Assembly (NCBI GenBank): GCA_017623675.1
Contig: JAGAOO010000033.1
Span: 1-40,641 of the forward strand
DNA from: Lachnospiraceae bacterium
Lineage (GTDB): Bacteria > Bacillota > Clostridia > Lachnospirales > Lachnospiraceae
Length of the DNA: 40,641 nucleotides
Reading direction: 5' to 3'
The notes beneath the pieces are model-generated. The model was given only the letters and a program-made list of their open reading frames with translations, did no database searches and had not been told where the DNA came from. Each line of letters opens with the position of its first letter. Within the stretch, counting starts at the first letter, position 1. The position numbers and the translations under genes are program-made. This document shows, in pieces, positions 15,178 through 24,400 of the stretch.

Positions 15178-16224
15178 ATGGATTTTAACAAGTTGATTGG
15201 ATTTGCAAAGGAGAATAAGTGCTCCGATGTACATATTACTGTAGGAACATCATTGGCAGTAAGAAGATATGGTAAACTGGAGATGTTGGAGCAGGTGCCT
15301 ACTGCAGAGGAGTCAACGCAGATGATTCTTGAAAAACTGAGTGAGGATCAGAAGACAAGAGTGCTGGCAGGAGAGGATTTAGACTTTGCATTGGTAATGG
15401 AAGATGGAAGTCGTTTGCGTGCCAATATTTATCACCAGCGAAACAACCTGGCAGCCAGTTATCGAATCTTAAATGACAGGATACCATCCTTTGATGAGCT
15501 GGAAATACCATTGGCAGTACAAAAACTGGTAAATGAGCCACGAGGACTTGTGCTGATTACCGGTCCTACCGGAAGCGGTAAGACAACAACTCTTGCGTCC
15601 ATGGTAAATTATATAAATAAGAATCAGTCAAAGCACGTTCTTACTATTGAGGATCCGATTGAATATGTTTATTATCATGCGAAATCCATGATTCATCAGC
15701 GTGAGATTGGAAAAGACGTGGATTCTTTTGCAACGGCACTTCATTCTGCACTTCGTGAAGATCCGGATGTAATTCTGGTTGGTGAAATGAGAGATATTGA
15801 GACAATTAGTGCAGCAATTACGGCGGCAGAAACCGGACATCTGGTATTGTCCACTCTTCATACCTCCAGTGCGGCACAAACCGTCGAACGGATTATTGAT
15901 GCCTTCCCGGCGCATGGTCAGTCACAGGCACGAACCCAGTTGGCAAATGTATTAAGAGGTGTAGTAACACAGGTGTTAGTACCGTTAGAGGGCGAGGAAG
16001 GAATGACAATTGCTACAGAGGTTCTCTTAAATACAGAAGCAATAGCAAATCAGATTCGTGAAAATAAAACGCATCAGATTGCGTCTACCATTCAGAGTAA
16101 TATTTCCTCAGGTATGCATACCATGAACTGGGATCTGAAGCGGTTGGAGAAAGAATTCCGAATTTCAAGAGAGACAGCATTGAAGTTCTGTTCGAATGTA
16201 AAGGATTATGAAACGCAAAGATAA
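15178..16224 (+). CDS. pilT: PilT-type pilus retraction ATPase
   Basis: A 348-residue secretion ATPase of PilT length and layout. It has an N-terminal PAS-like domain (CSDVHITVG), Walker A GPTGSGKT (129-136), the Asp box (EDPIEY), Walker B with ILVGEMRD, the His box (LSTLHTSSA) and the C-terminal NQIRENKTHQI, which corresponds to PilT's AIRNLIRE retraction motif. In type IV pili this hexamer depolymerises the pilus and powers twitching. No pilin, pilB, pilC or pilD gene is in the window, so it is an orphan retraction gene placed in a signalling operon, and its TAA is directly followed by the start codon of the response regulator. Confidence 0.9.
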   Translation: MDFNKLIGFAKENKCSDVHITVGTSLAVRRYGKLEMLEQVPTAEESTQMILEKLSEDQKTRVLAGEDLDFALVMEDGSRLRANIYHQRNNLAASYRILNDRIPSFDELEIPLAVQKLVNEPRGLVLITGPTGSGKTTTLASMVNYINKNQSKHVLTIEDPIEYVYYHAKSMIHQREIGKDVDSFATALHSALREDPDVILVGEMRDIETISAAITAAETGHLVLSTLHTSSAAQTVERIIDAFPAHGQSQARTQLANVLRGVVTQVLVPLEGEEGMTIATEVLLNTEAIANQIRENKTHQIASTIQSNISSGMHTMNWDLKRLEKEFRISRETALKFCSNVKDYETQR

Positions 16225-16914
16225 ATGATAATTTTAATTGTAGAGGACAATCGGGAAATCAGTGATATGTTGTCGGCATTTCTGACAGATAATGGTTATC
16301 AGGTGGAATGTGCCTATGATGGCAGAGAGGCGGCAGAATCCATGAGAAATAAGGAATATACCTTAATCCTCATGGATTTAATGCTACCCTATAGGAGTGG
16401 AAGTGATTTGATTCGGGAACTACGTACCCATTCGAATGTGCCGGTTATCTGCCTGTCTGCCAAGTCCGGTATGGAGACCCGGTTAGAAGTACTTCGTATG
16501 GGAGCAGACGATTACATTCTAAAGCCCTTTGATTTGAATGAGGTGCTGGTACGGATAGAAGTAGTGTTGCGGCGAAGTCATGCAAAGACGGAAAAAGATA
16601 GCGGTGGAAAGCAACTGACATTTAAGAATCTGGTTTTGGATGTAGAAGGAAAGACAGCTTTTATAGGCGGAAAACCACTACCATTGACTGCAAAGGAATT
16701 GGCAATCTTACAGTTGCTTTTGGAATACCCCAATAAAACCTTTTCTAAGGCAAATATCTACGAAGCTATTTGGCAGGAACCGTATTATTATGAAGATAAC
16801 ACCTTGAATGTCCATATGAGTAATTTGAGGAATAAGTTGAAAAAAGCCGATAACGGAGAGGAGTATATCGATACTGTCTGGGGCATCGGGTATCGTTTGT
16901 CAGAGCATCTATGA
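16225..16914 (+). CDS. OmpR/PhoB-family response regulator
   Basis: A 229-residue protein. The receiver domain has acidic Glu7/Asp8, phosphoacceptor Asp51 (LMDLMLP), Ser78 and Lys100 (LKPFD), and is followed by a winged-helix trans_reg_C domain with NTLNVHMSNLRNKL and the terminal GIGYRL. The ATG abuts the pilT stop with no good ribosome binding site, so translation is probably coupled to pilT. The last four bases overlap the kinase gene. The ABC transporter genes beginning at 17917 are the likely targets. Confidence 0.93.
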   Translation: MIILIVEDNREISDMLSAFLTDNGYQVECAYDGREAAESMRNKEYTLILMDLMLPYRSGSDLIRELRTHSNVPVICLSAKSGMETRLEVLRMGADDYILKPFDLNEVLVRIEVVLRRSHAKTEKDSGGKQLTFKNLVLDVEGKTAFIGGKPLPLTAKELAILQLLLEYPNKTFSKANIYEAIWQEPYYYEDNTLNVHMSNLRNKLKKADNGEEYIDTVWGIGYRLSEHL

Positions 16915-17807
16915 AAATAGCAATTATTCTATTCGGTCTTCTCTGCATCGGTTTGCTGGTCTATCTTCTGCTGATGAAAAAGCAGATACGGAACATCACC
17001 GGAGAATTAAAAGAGAACCGGAACATGGATTATAATAAGCAGATAAGGGTACAGTTGTTTGATAAAGACTTAACAGAACTAACCAAAGAATGTAATTATA
17101 ATCTGGATTACCAAAGCGAGTTGAAGCGAAAGAGCCGGTTACAGGAGGAAGCATCCAAACGGGCAATTTCAGACATTGCCCATGATCTTCGAACTCCATT
17201 AACAGTGGTAAAGGGTAATCTGCAGCTCATGGAACGGGAAGGCAATCTGGGAGAAAAGGAGCAGCAGCATTTACAGGTGTGCGAAGCAAAGACCAATGAA
17301 CTAAAGTACATGGTAGATGAATTTTTTGAATTGTCCATGCTGGAAAGTGATACCTCGGTGGTAGAGGTAACGGAAATGAATCTTACCGGTTTATTGATGA
17401 ATGTCATCTTAGAGCATGAACTTCTCATTCGGGAACATGGGTTAACACCGGAGCTTTCCCTGCCGGAAAAGACGTTGATGGTTCGGGGGAATGAAAAGCT
17501 TCTGGAGCGAATTTTTGAAAATCTTCTTGGAAATATTTTCAAGTACGCAAAGGAGCAGTTTTTTGTTTCTCTTGTGGAAGAACCGGATAGCTGCAGGGTA
17601 GAATTTGCCAATTTTATTGAGAAAGAAAATACCATTGACGTAGAGCATTTATTTGACCGGACTTATATGGCGGATGCATCCCGGCACAAGTCAGGCACCG
17701 GACTTGGACTGTTCATTGTCAAGTTATTGGCAGAGAAGCAAGGGGCTAAGGTGTACGCGGAGAAATCAGATAACATGCTTACGATTGGCGTAGAGTTGAG
17801 AAAATAA
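16911..17807 (+). CDS. Sensor histidine kinase, single N-terminal TM
   Basis: A 298-residue kinase with one membrane span (~3-22) and almost no extracellular loop, a cytoplasmic linker, a HisKA domain with phospho-His91 (DIAHDLRTP) and a HATPase_c domain (N-box ENLLGNIFKYA, G2 box SGTGLGLFIV). The G1 box is degenerate. Very short sensor regions of this kind occur in kinases that sense through an ABC transporter or the membrane, as in bacitracin-type systems, and an ABC transporter follows here. It overlaps the regulator by 4 nt (ATGA). Confidence 0.9.
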   Translation: MKIAIILFGLLCIGLLVYLLLMKKQIRNITGELKENRNMDYNKQIRVQLFDKDLTELTKECNYNLDYQSELKRKSRLQEEASKRAISDIAHDLRTPLTVVKGNLQLMEREGNLGEKEQQHLQVCEAKTNELKYMVDEFFELSMLESDTSVVEVTEMNLTGLLMNVILEHELLIREHGLTPELSLPEKTLMVRGNEKLLERIFENLLGNIFKYAKEQFFVSLVEEPDSCRVEFANFIEKENTIDVEHLFDRTYMADASRHKSGTGLGLFIVKLLAEKQGAKVYAEKSDNMLTIGVELRK

Positions 17808-17844
17808 AGAATTTTTTAGGAATTAAGGAATTCTTTATTTTTTT
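17805..17844 (+). terminator. Intrinsic terminator after the OmpR/kinase pair
   Basis: A 9-bp stem (17805-17813 with 17829-17837) followed by a long T-tract. It begins in the stop codon of the kinase gene and closes the transcription unit that may start at 6767. Confidence 0.75.
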
Positions 17845-17870
17845 GTTTTAAAATAAAATTATTCTAAAAC

Positions 17871-17898
17871 AGACAAGGATATATAGACAGGGATATAT
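17871..17898 (+). repeat. 14-bp tandem direct repeat before the ABC operon
   Basis: Two adjoining 14-base units, AGACAAGGATATAT and AGACAGGGATATAT, differ at one position and are followed by a partial third (AGAAAGGAT). They end 18 bases before the ATG at 17917. OmpR-type regulators bind direct repeats, so this could be the target of the regulator at 16225, or it may be a simple tandem duplication in the leader. Confidence 0.5.
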
Positions 17899-17916
17899 AG
17901 AAAGGATGGAAGAGAA

Positions 17917-18852
17917 ATGAGCGAGCAAATCGTGATTGATGTGAAAAATCTGACAAAGCAATATAGAAAACAAGTTGCAGTCAATCAGGCAAGCTTTCAG
18001 ATAAAAAAAGGAAGCATATGCGGACTGATTGGTCCCAACGGTGCAGGAAAAACCACAATTATGAAGATGTTGGGCGGCTTGGTTATTCCTACGGCAGGAG
18101 AAATGTCCATCTTTCAAAGCAAAACCATACAGGAGCAGGCAAAGGCAAGGGAACGGATGAGCTTCATGATTGAGACGCCTTATGCCAAGCAGGAATTAAC
18201 GGCACAGGAGAATTTAGAGAAACAGAGATTGCAGAAAGGAATTCCCAATCGGGAACGAATCAGGGAAGTTCTGGAACTGGTAGGACTTTCAGAGGTTGGT
18301 AATAAGAAAATTAAGGAATTTTCCCTTGGTATGAAGCAGAGATTCGGCATTGCTAATGCATTGATGGGAAAACCGGAAATCATGGTTATGGACGAACCGA
18401 TTAATGGGCTTGACCCGGAGGGAATTGTAGAAATTCGGGAACTGCTAATGAAGGTGAATCGGGAGGAGGACATTACAGTTCTGATTTCATCCCACATATT
18501 AAGCGAGCTATCCTTGATGTGTGACGATTATTTGTTCATTCATCATGGAGAAATGATTAAGCATTTAACCGGGCAGGAGCTGATGGATGAATGTAGAAAC
18601 TATCTTCATATCCATACAGACCGGGATGAACTGGCACTGGCGATATTGCAGGAACAGCTGAACGTGACCAGATATGAGGTAAAGGAAGATGGAAGCATTG
18701 ACTTGTTCGAGCGTCTGGAGGATGTGGCAACGGTTTCCCGAACCTTGTTTGAAAATGGTGTAATACCGATAGAGTTGCGGACCGGAGGAGAAAGCCTGGA
18801 GGAATACTATATGTCAATGATTGGAGGGACGGAACATGTGGAATGTAATTAG
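17917..18852 (+). CDS. ABC transporter ATP-binding protein (BcrA type)
   Basis: A 311-residue ATPase with Walker A GPNGAGKT (39-46), a degenerate signature FSLGMKQR, Walker B MVMDEP and an ~80-residue C-terminal extension, as in the ABC-2 drug/bacteriocin exporter family. It pairs with the permease whose start codon lies inside its 3' end (17-nt overlap). Being downstream of an OmpR/kinase pair, it may confer resistance to, or export, an envelope-active peptide (inference). Confidence 0.9.
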   Translation: MSEQIVIDVKNLTKQYRKQVAVNQASFQIKKGSICGLIGPNGAGKTTIMKMLGGLVIPTAGEMSIFQSKTIQEQAKARERMSFMIETPYAKQELTAQENLEKQRLQKGIPNRERIREVLELVGLSEVGNKKIKEFSLGMKQRFGIANALMGKPEIMVMDEPINGLDPEGIVEIRELLMKVNREEDITVLISSHILSELSLMCDDYLFIHHGEMIKHLTGQELMDECRNYLHIHTDRDELALAILQEQLNVTRYEVKEDGSIDLFERLEDVATVSRTLFENGVIPIELRTGGESLEEYYMSMIGGTEHVECN

Positions 18853-19624
18853 GGCACAGCTTTATCAATTGAAAAAAGATAAAATCTCCTGGGGTGCTAT
18901 TTTCCTTGCTTTGGCGATGAGTGTGATTTTGGCTTTCCTATATGCAGATGAGTACAAGAGTGGAAGCGAAATAGTTGCCGGTATGGCATTCTTCTATGCA
19001 ATGATAGGTATGATTGTAATGCTGATTGTGGTAACAGGTATTATGGGAAAAGATTTTACGGATAAAACCTTAAACTATGAAATCCTTGCCGGACATACCA
19101 GAGGAGAGGTATTTCTTGGAAGACTGCTTGTGGCAGCACTTGTGGGGTCTTTGGTGGGCTTTCTGGTGATGGTTGTGGTACCTTGTGCAGCAACCCTGTT
19201 CTTAGGATGGGGAGATGTGATGGCATGGCAGGGCGTGGTAATTCGATATGGATTAGTTTGGGTAACATTGGTTAGCATCTGTGTTCAACTTGCATTTGTA
19301 ACCATTCTTACCAAGAATCCATACATCACTTTACTGGTGGGATATTTGGTAGGCTGCGGACAGATGATGATTCGGACGCTGGGACAGGAATTTCCTGATT
19401 TAGCTTCCGTAGGTGAATCACCGTTATTATCCATCAATCATTGCATGAATTTATTGACCTTTGATGATTGGTATACCTTTTTCTTAGATGAAACAGAGCA
19501 GATCATTTATAATTCAGCAGTGGAACCACAACTGATTGTTACTACCATTGGAACTTGCCTTGTGACAATCGTTTTGCTGACGATATTCGGTTATGTCTTT
19601 TTCAAACATGATGATTTGAACTAG
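18836..19624 (+). CDS. ABC-2 type permease
   Basis: A 262-residue integral membrane protein with about six hydrophobic spans, the first at ~19-40 and the last near the C-terminus, and no other domain. An upstream TTG in frame at 18821 is possible, but GGAGGG sits correctly for the ATG at 18836, which overlaps the ATPase gene. The pair should form a homodimeric-type exporter. The substrate is not readable from sequence. Confidence 0.85.
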   Translation: MWNVIRAQLYQLKKDKISWGAIFLALAMSVILAFLYADEYKSGSEIVAGMAFFYAMIGMIVMLIVVTGIMGKDFTDKTLNYEILAGHTRGEVFLGRLLVAALVGSLVGFLVMVVVPCAATLFLGWGDVMAWQGVVIRYGLVWVTLVSICVQLAFVTILTKNPYITLLVGYLVGCGQMMIRTLGQEFPDLASVGESPLLSINHCMNLLTFDDWYTFFLDETEQIIYNSAVEPQLIVTTIGTCLVTIVLLTIFGYVFFKHDDLN

Positions 19625-19636
19625 GAGCGTGAGAGT

Positions 19637-21271
19637 ATGCTGATAAAAGATTGGATATTATGTCTGATATGCGTGGCTGCAATGGTATTTCTGTTTTGCA
19701 GTTGTGAGTGGAAGGCGGCGAAATATAGTAATAAATGGCGGATTTTATTCTTGCTTCCGGCAATTACCTGTATCCTTCATTTCATTTTGCTGGGAGAGGA
19801 ATGGTGTCTGCTAGGGATTTATCTTGGTGGATGGATAGCAGGAATAGGCTTCTTCACTGTAAAAGCATCTGTGCGGAGAAGAAGTTTGGTAACTGCCATG
19901 GTTCTTTGCTGTTTATCTGTGCCGGTCTGTTATTGTTCTGACAGTTATCGAAAACCGAATTATGTGGCAGATTTTGAACAGGGGTTTGAATGCATGCAGG
20001 AGCATTATTCACTTACAGAATATAAAGAAGTCAACTGGGAAGGATTATATGAAGAATATCTGCCACTGTTCGAAAAGGCAGAAAAAGAACATGATGAGGT
20101 TGCCAATTGTATTGCATGGAATGCATTTTGTAATGAATTCTATGATGCACATACAGGATATGCTCCCAATGGAGATGTGGAAGCCATGACACAGTCAGTT
20201 TGCGAACGGGTAATGGGAAATGATTATGGACTGGCTACCATTTGTCTGACTTCCGGTGAATATGTGGCAGTTCTGATAGAGGAAAACAGTCCGGCATATA
20301 AAGCAGGAATACGAACCGGAACCGTGATTACTGAGTGGAATGGAAAAACACCGGAGGAATGGCAGGAATTATGTTCTAAACGGATGGAACAGTGTATGAT
20401 TTGTGGCAACCGGGAAAATCAGAGATTCTATGAAGGTTGTTTCCTTGGTGGCATTGGTGATGAACAGGTGACGGTTGCATATATCAACGAAATGGGAGAA
20501 GAGGAAACAGTTACGTTAGATGCTGTTGGCAACTATTATGAGCGTTTTGAGAAAATGGCGTGTCTGTTGACTTATAAGGAGCCAAAAGCTAATTTAAGTG
20601 TGGTGGAGTTGGACAAAGATACAGTTTTGTTAAATGTCAATATGATGCAGTTTGACAGTGAATCCATGAATTCTTCGGATTACAGCAGTGTACAGGCAAC
20701 GATACGGGAACAATTGATTCCGTATCGGGAACAGGGAGTGACGAATCTGATTATTGATTTGCGTAATAATGGAGGCGGTTCTACTAAGATGGCACAAGCG
20801 ATTGTATCTCTAGTGGCAGAAGGAGAGCATTTCTGGGCAGCCGATGGGGCTTATCAGGAAGCAACCGGTGAGTATGAAGTCTTAAATTCCTATACCTACA
20901 CCGGAGAAAATCTATGGCAGGATGGGGAAATTGTGGTACTGGTCAACAGTGGAAGCAATAGTGCTGCCAATCACTGCATGAGTGCTTTGCAACAGTTGGA
21001 GCATGTAACTGTCATAGGACTGTCAGAGCCTGCCGGAGCAGCTCAGGGAGTTGTCGGAGAGCGATTAGAGGGCGGTTGGTTAAACTTTTCCGGCACGCTT
21101 GTTTTGGATGAAGCCGGAGATATTTGGATTGACAGTGATGCTACCGGCGAACCAAGACTGTTAGTAGATGAACGAGTTCCATTAGATGAACGGGCGATAA
21201 AAGAAATCTTTGAAAATGGGGAGGATTATGTTCTGAATTACGCCTTGGAATATTTGGAGCAAACAAAATAA
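19637..21271 (+). CDS. Membrane-anchored S41-like peptidase with PDZ region
   Basis: A 544-residue protein with three to four N-terminal membrane spans in the first ~95 residues, a helical region with DAHTGYAP, a PDZ-like segment (~205-300, ENSPAYKAGIRTGTVI) and a C-terminal S41 domain with LIIDLRNNGGGS and the nucleophile region GSNSAANH (Ser442). C-terminal processing proteases have Lys in a following TFGKG-like motif; the matching stretch here is SEPAGAAQG, which has no Lys, so catalysis may differ or be lost. It lies 12 nt after the permease gene and may process what the transporter exports or detoxify its substrate (inference). Confidence 0.8.
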   Translation: MLIKDWILCLICVAAMVFLFCSCEWKAAKYSNKWRILFLLPAITCILHFILLGEEWCLLGIYLGGWIAGIGFFTVKASVRRRSLVTAMVLCCLSVPVCYCSDSYRKPNYVADFEQGFECMQEHYSLTEYKEVNWEGLYEEYLPLFEKAEKEHDEVANCIAWNAFCNEFYDAHTGYAPNGDVEAMTQSVCERVMGNDYGLATICLTSGEYVAVLIEENSPAYKAGIRTGTVITEWNGKTPEEWQELCSKRMEQCMICGNRENQRFYEGCFLGGIGDEQVTVAYINEMGEEETVTLDAVGNYYERFEKMACLLTYKEPKANLSVVELDKDTVLLNVNMMQFDSESMNSSDYSSVQATIREQLIPYREQGVTNLIIDLRNNGGGSTKMAQAIVSLVAEGEHFWAADGAYQEATGEYEVLNSYTYTGENLWQDGEIVVLVNSGSNSAANHCMSALQQLEHVTVIGLSEPAGAAQGVVGERLEGGWLNFSGTLVLDEAGDIWIDSDATGEPRLLVDERVPLDERAIKEIFENGEDYVLNYALEYLEQTK

Positions 21272-21306
21272 TATATACCGGCATACGTGGTGTACATAGG
21301 AAATTC

Positions 21307-21335
21307 TTGTTGCAGATAGTGTATTGTGATATACT
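21307..21335 (+). promoter_or_regulatory. Promoter of the hybrid-kinase/LacI operon
   Basis: TTGTTG (21307-21312) and TATACT (21330-21335) with a 17-base spacer. The predicted start point is within a few bases of the structured repeat that begins at 21348, so that repeat would form the 5' leader. Confidence 0.45.
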
Positions 21336-21347
21336 GAACGCATAGAC

Positions 21348-21488
21348 ATGAACGCAAGCTCGAAAGACAAGCACTGTCTGCTGGCAGACAAGGGCTTGTA
21401 TGAGAGCTTATGTGAGTGTAACGAACACCGAGGAGGCGAAGCCTTCGAGGTGGCGTTCATGGGAAGAGGTACTACGAAAGACAAGCAC
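21348..21488 (+). repeat. Structured repeat element in the hybrid-kinase leader
   Basis: A closing stem CATGAACGC (21348-21356) pairs with GCGTTCATG about 100 bases on. Inside lie a nested hairpin (AAGCTC/GAGCTT, ACAAGC/GCTTGT, GTCTG/CAGAC), a GTGT/ACAC hairpin and a GGCGAAGCC hairpin, which gives a branched fold. A 14-base sequence CGAAAGACAAGCAC occurs at 21361-21374 and again at 21475-21488. It looks like a dispersed repeat rather than coding sequence, although frames run through it. It lies between the promoter and the kinase start and supplies the GAGGG before the ATG at 21499. Confidence 0.6.
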
Positions 21489-21498
21489 GAGAGGGAAT

Positions 21499-24400
21499 AT
21501 GAAAAAGAAACTTACATGTATGCAAATTATCTGTCAAATATTTGGCCTGGCATTCCTTTGTGTATGCCTTTATTTTGGTTTGGGCGAATGTTTTCTGCCG
21601 GATGAACAGGCGGAATATGAGCCTTGCGAGATGTTTCAGGCGGACTGGGAATGGGTAAAGGAAGACGGAACCAGAGAACCCATTACGATACCGGGACAAT
21701 GTGATGCCCGGCGGAATGAAATTGTTACTGTTGAGACAACACTTCCGGAGAATATAGAACACGGAATGTATTTGTGTATTCGAAGTTCAAAGCAGGATAT
21801 GCGGATTTTTGTTGATGGAAAGCTTCGTCAGGAATACTCTACAGAAGATACCCGACTGTTTGGCAGGAACAGTGCAGTGGTCTATATATTCTTTAAACTG
21901 GAAGGGGAAGATGCCGGAAAAACTCTGGCCTTGGAAACCCGGACAGATTCTTCGTATTCCGGCATTTTTTATCCAATTTATTATGGGGAACGTATGGAAA
22001 TCTGGAACAATTTCTTTGCTCAGTATGGAGTGGAACTGATTGTTGCATTTTTGACGTTGTTCCTGGGAGTTATTAGTGTAGTTGGAAGCCTTGCATTGCA
22101 AATGGTATATCATCAGGATATTCATTTACAGTATTTAGGTTGGGGCGTTTCTCTGGCAGCAATCTGGCTGATTATGAATTCTGTTTTTCGTCAGATGATT
22201 TTTTCAAATATATCGGTAGTCAATGATATGACATTTTTTATGATTATGCTTCTGCCACTTCCATTTATGATTTATATGAATAGTATTCAAAACCAGCGTT
22301 ATCAAAAGGCTTATAATATTGCCGGTATATTAGTGCTGGTTAATTTCTGCGTTTGTACATTTCTACATGTAATGAACTGGAAGGATTTTGCAGATACCAT
22401 CGTAGTAATTGCTCTTTTCTGTGTAGGTTCCGTTGGATTAATGGGTGTTACAATTTTGATTGATGCATGGAAAAAGCATATAAAGGAGTATCGATTAGAA
22501 GCCATTGGCGTAATTGGGGCATCTCTGGCAGCAGTATTGCAGATTGTGTTATATTTTGTGCGGGTAATCCAATTCAGTGGTACTATTTTGGCAGTTGGTT
22601 TGATTTTTCTTCTGGTTACAGCAGTGGTTAAAACCATTCATAGTATTGTTGCTATGGAACAGGATAAGCGGAAAGCGATTCTGTCCAGTGAAGCCAAAGC
22701 GAGATTTCTTGCAAATATGTCCCATGAGATCCGGACACCGATTAATGCGGTGCTTGGCATGGATGCCATGATTCTTCGGGAATGTAAGGATATGCAGATT
22801 AAGGAATATGCCTTGGATATTCAGAATGCAGGACAGAATCTGCTGGCACTGGTCAATGACATATTGGACTTGTCGAAAGTAGAATCCGGTAAAATGGAAT
22901 TAATTCCGGTGGAATATGATGTCAGCAGTATGGTACATGACATTACGAATATGATTACAGTGAAGGCGCAGGATAAGGACTTGGAGTTGAGGGTGCAGGT
23001 GGACCCGAATCTGCCGTCCCGTCTGTTTGGTGATGAGGTACGTATTCGACAGATTTTGATAAATATTCTGAATAATGCTGTAAAATATACCCATGAGGGT
23101 AGTGTAGAACTAAAGATTGAAGGGCAGGTAGAAGGAGAACAGGTGCTTCTGGTGTGTTCGGTTTCGGATACCGGAATCGGTATTAAAGAAGAAGATTTAC
23201 CAAAGCTGTTTGCTGAATTCGAACGGATTGAGGAACAAAAGAATCAAAAAATAGAGGGAACCGGTCTTGGAATGAGTATTACTGCCAAGCTGTTAAATCT
23301 GATGGGAAGTAAGCTTCAGGTAGAAAGTGTTTATGGAGAAGGTTCCCGGTTTTTCTTTGAATTGGAACAGACGATAATCGACCATCAGCCGATTGGTAAT
23401 TTAGAGGAACGAATCCGGCAGCAAAGTATTGATTATGCTTACCAGGCAGCATTTACGGCACCGGAGGCAAGACTTCTGGTGGTAGATGACAATGTAGTGA
23501 ATTTGAAGGTATTTGTGAATCTGTTAAAGGAGACACAAGTAAAAATTGATGCTGTTAGCAGTGGACAGGAGTGTCTGGACTTGGTAATGTGCAAACATTA
23601 TGATATGATATTCCTGGATCATATGATGCCGGATATGGATGGTATTGAGACCTTGCATCGTATGAAGCAGTTGTCTGATTATCCGTGCAAGAATACACCG
23701 GTGATTGTTTTGACTGCCAATGCTGTATCCGGTGCCAAAGAAATGTACTTATCCGAAGGCTTTGATGGATTCCTTTCTAAGCCGATTATGCCGGATCGAC
23801 TGGAGAATTTGATTCGGCAGACATTACCTCAGGAGTTGTTATGTTTTGAAACAACGTCTGTAGATGAGATAGAGCACAATAAGGATTTAGACGACGAAGA
23901 CCAATCAAAGCAACAGCAGACAACAACCGATTTACCAAATATAGCAGGAATTGACTGGAACTGTGCCCGGTTGCATTTGCCGGATCAGGAGCTTCTGTTG
24001 GAAACGGTTCGTGATTTTTACCGTTCCATTGACACAGAAGCCGATTGTTTAGAAGAATACTGTAATGTCAAGGATATTGATGCTTATCGGATTAAGGTCC
24101 ATGCCATGAAGAGTTCGGCAGCCTTGATAGGTGCCGCCTCACTGTCTGAGATGGCAAAGATGTTAGAATATGCCGCCAGAGATAAACAGATGGATATTAT
24201 AGACAAATCAACAGACATTTTTTTGGAAGAGTGGCGTAGATTGAAAGAAAAACTAAGTGTTCTTGTGGAAGAAGATACGGATAAGCAGGAAGTGGAAGAT
24301 TACTCGGTGGTTTTGGCATATTTGGAAATGTTGAGATTGGCGATGGAGGATATGGATATTGACGGTTCTGATGAGGCAATGGAACAGTTAAGACAATATA

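Noticed and set aside
16766-17648. Several minus-strand frames of 60-175 codons opposite the regulator and kinase
   Set aside because: They lie fully opposite well-supported genes and show no motif or ribosome binding site.
21400-21498. 33-codon N-terminal extension of the hybrid kinase
   Set aside because: It is encoded by the structured repeat, and the ATG at 21499 gives a normal membrane anchor with GAGGG before it.
21348-21605. 85-codon frame starting in the structured repeat
   Set aside because: It lies in the repeat and then overlaps the real kinase gene in another frame. Such frames arise in repeat copies.
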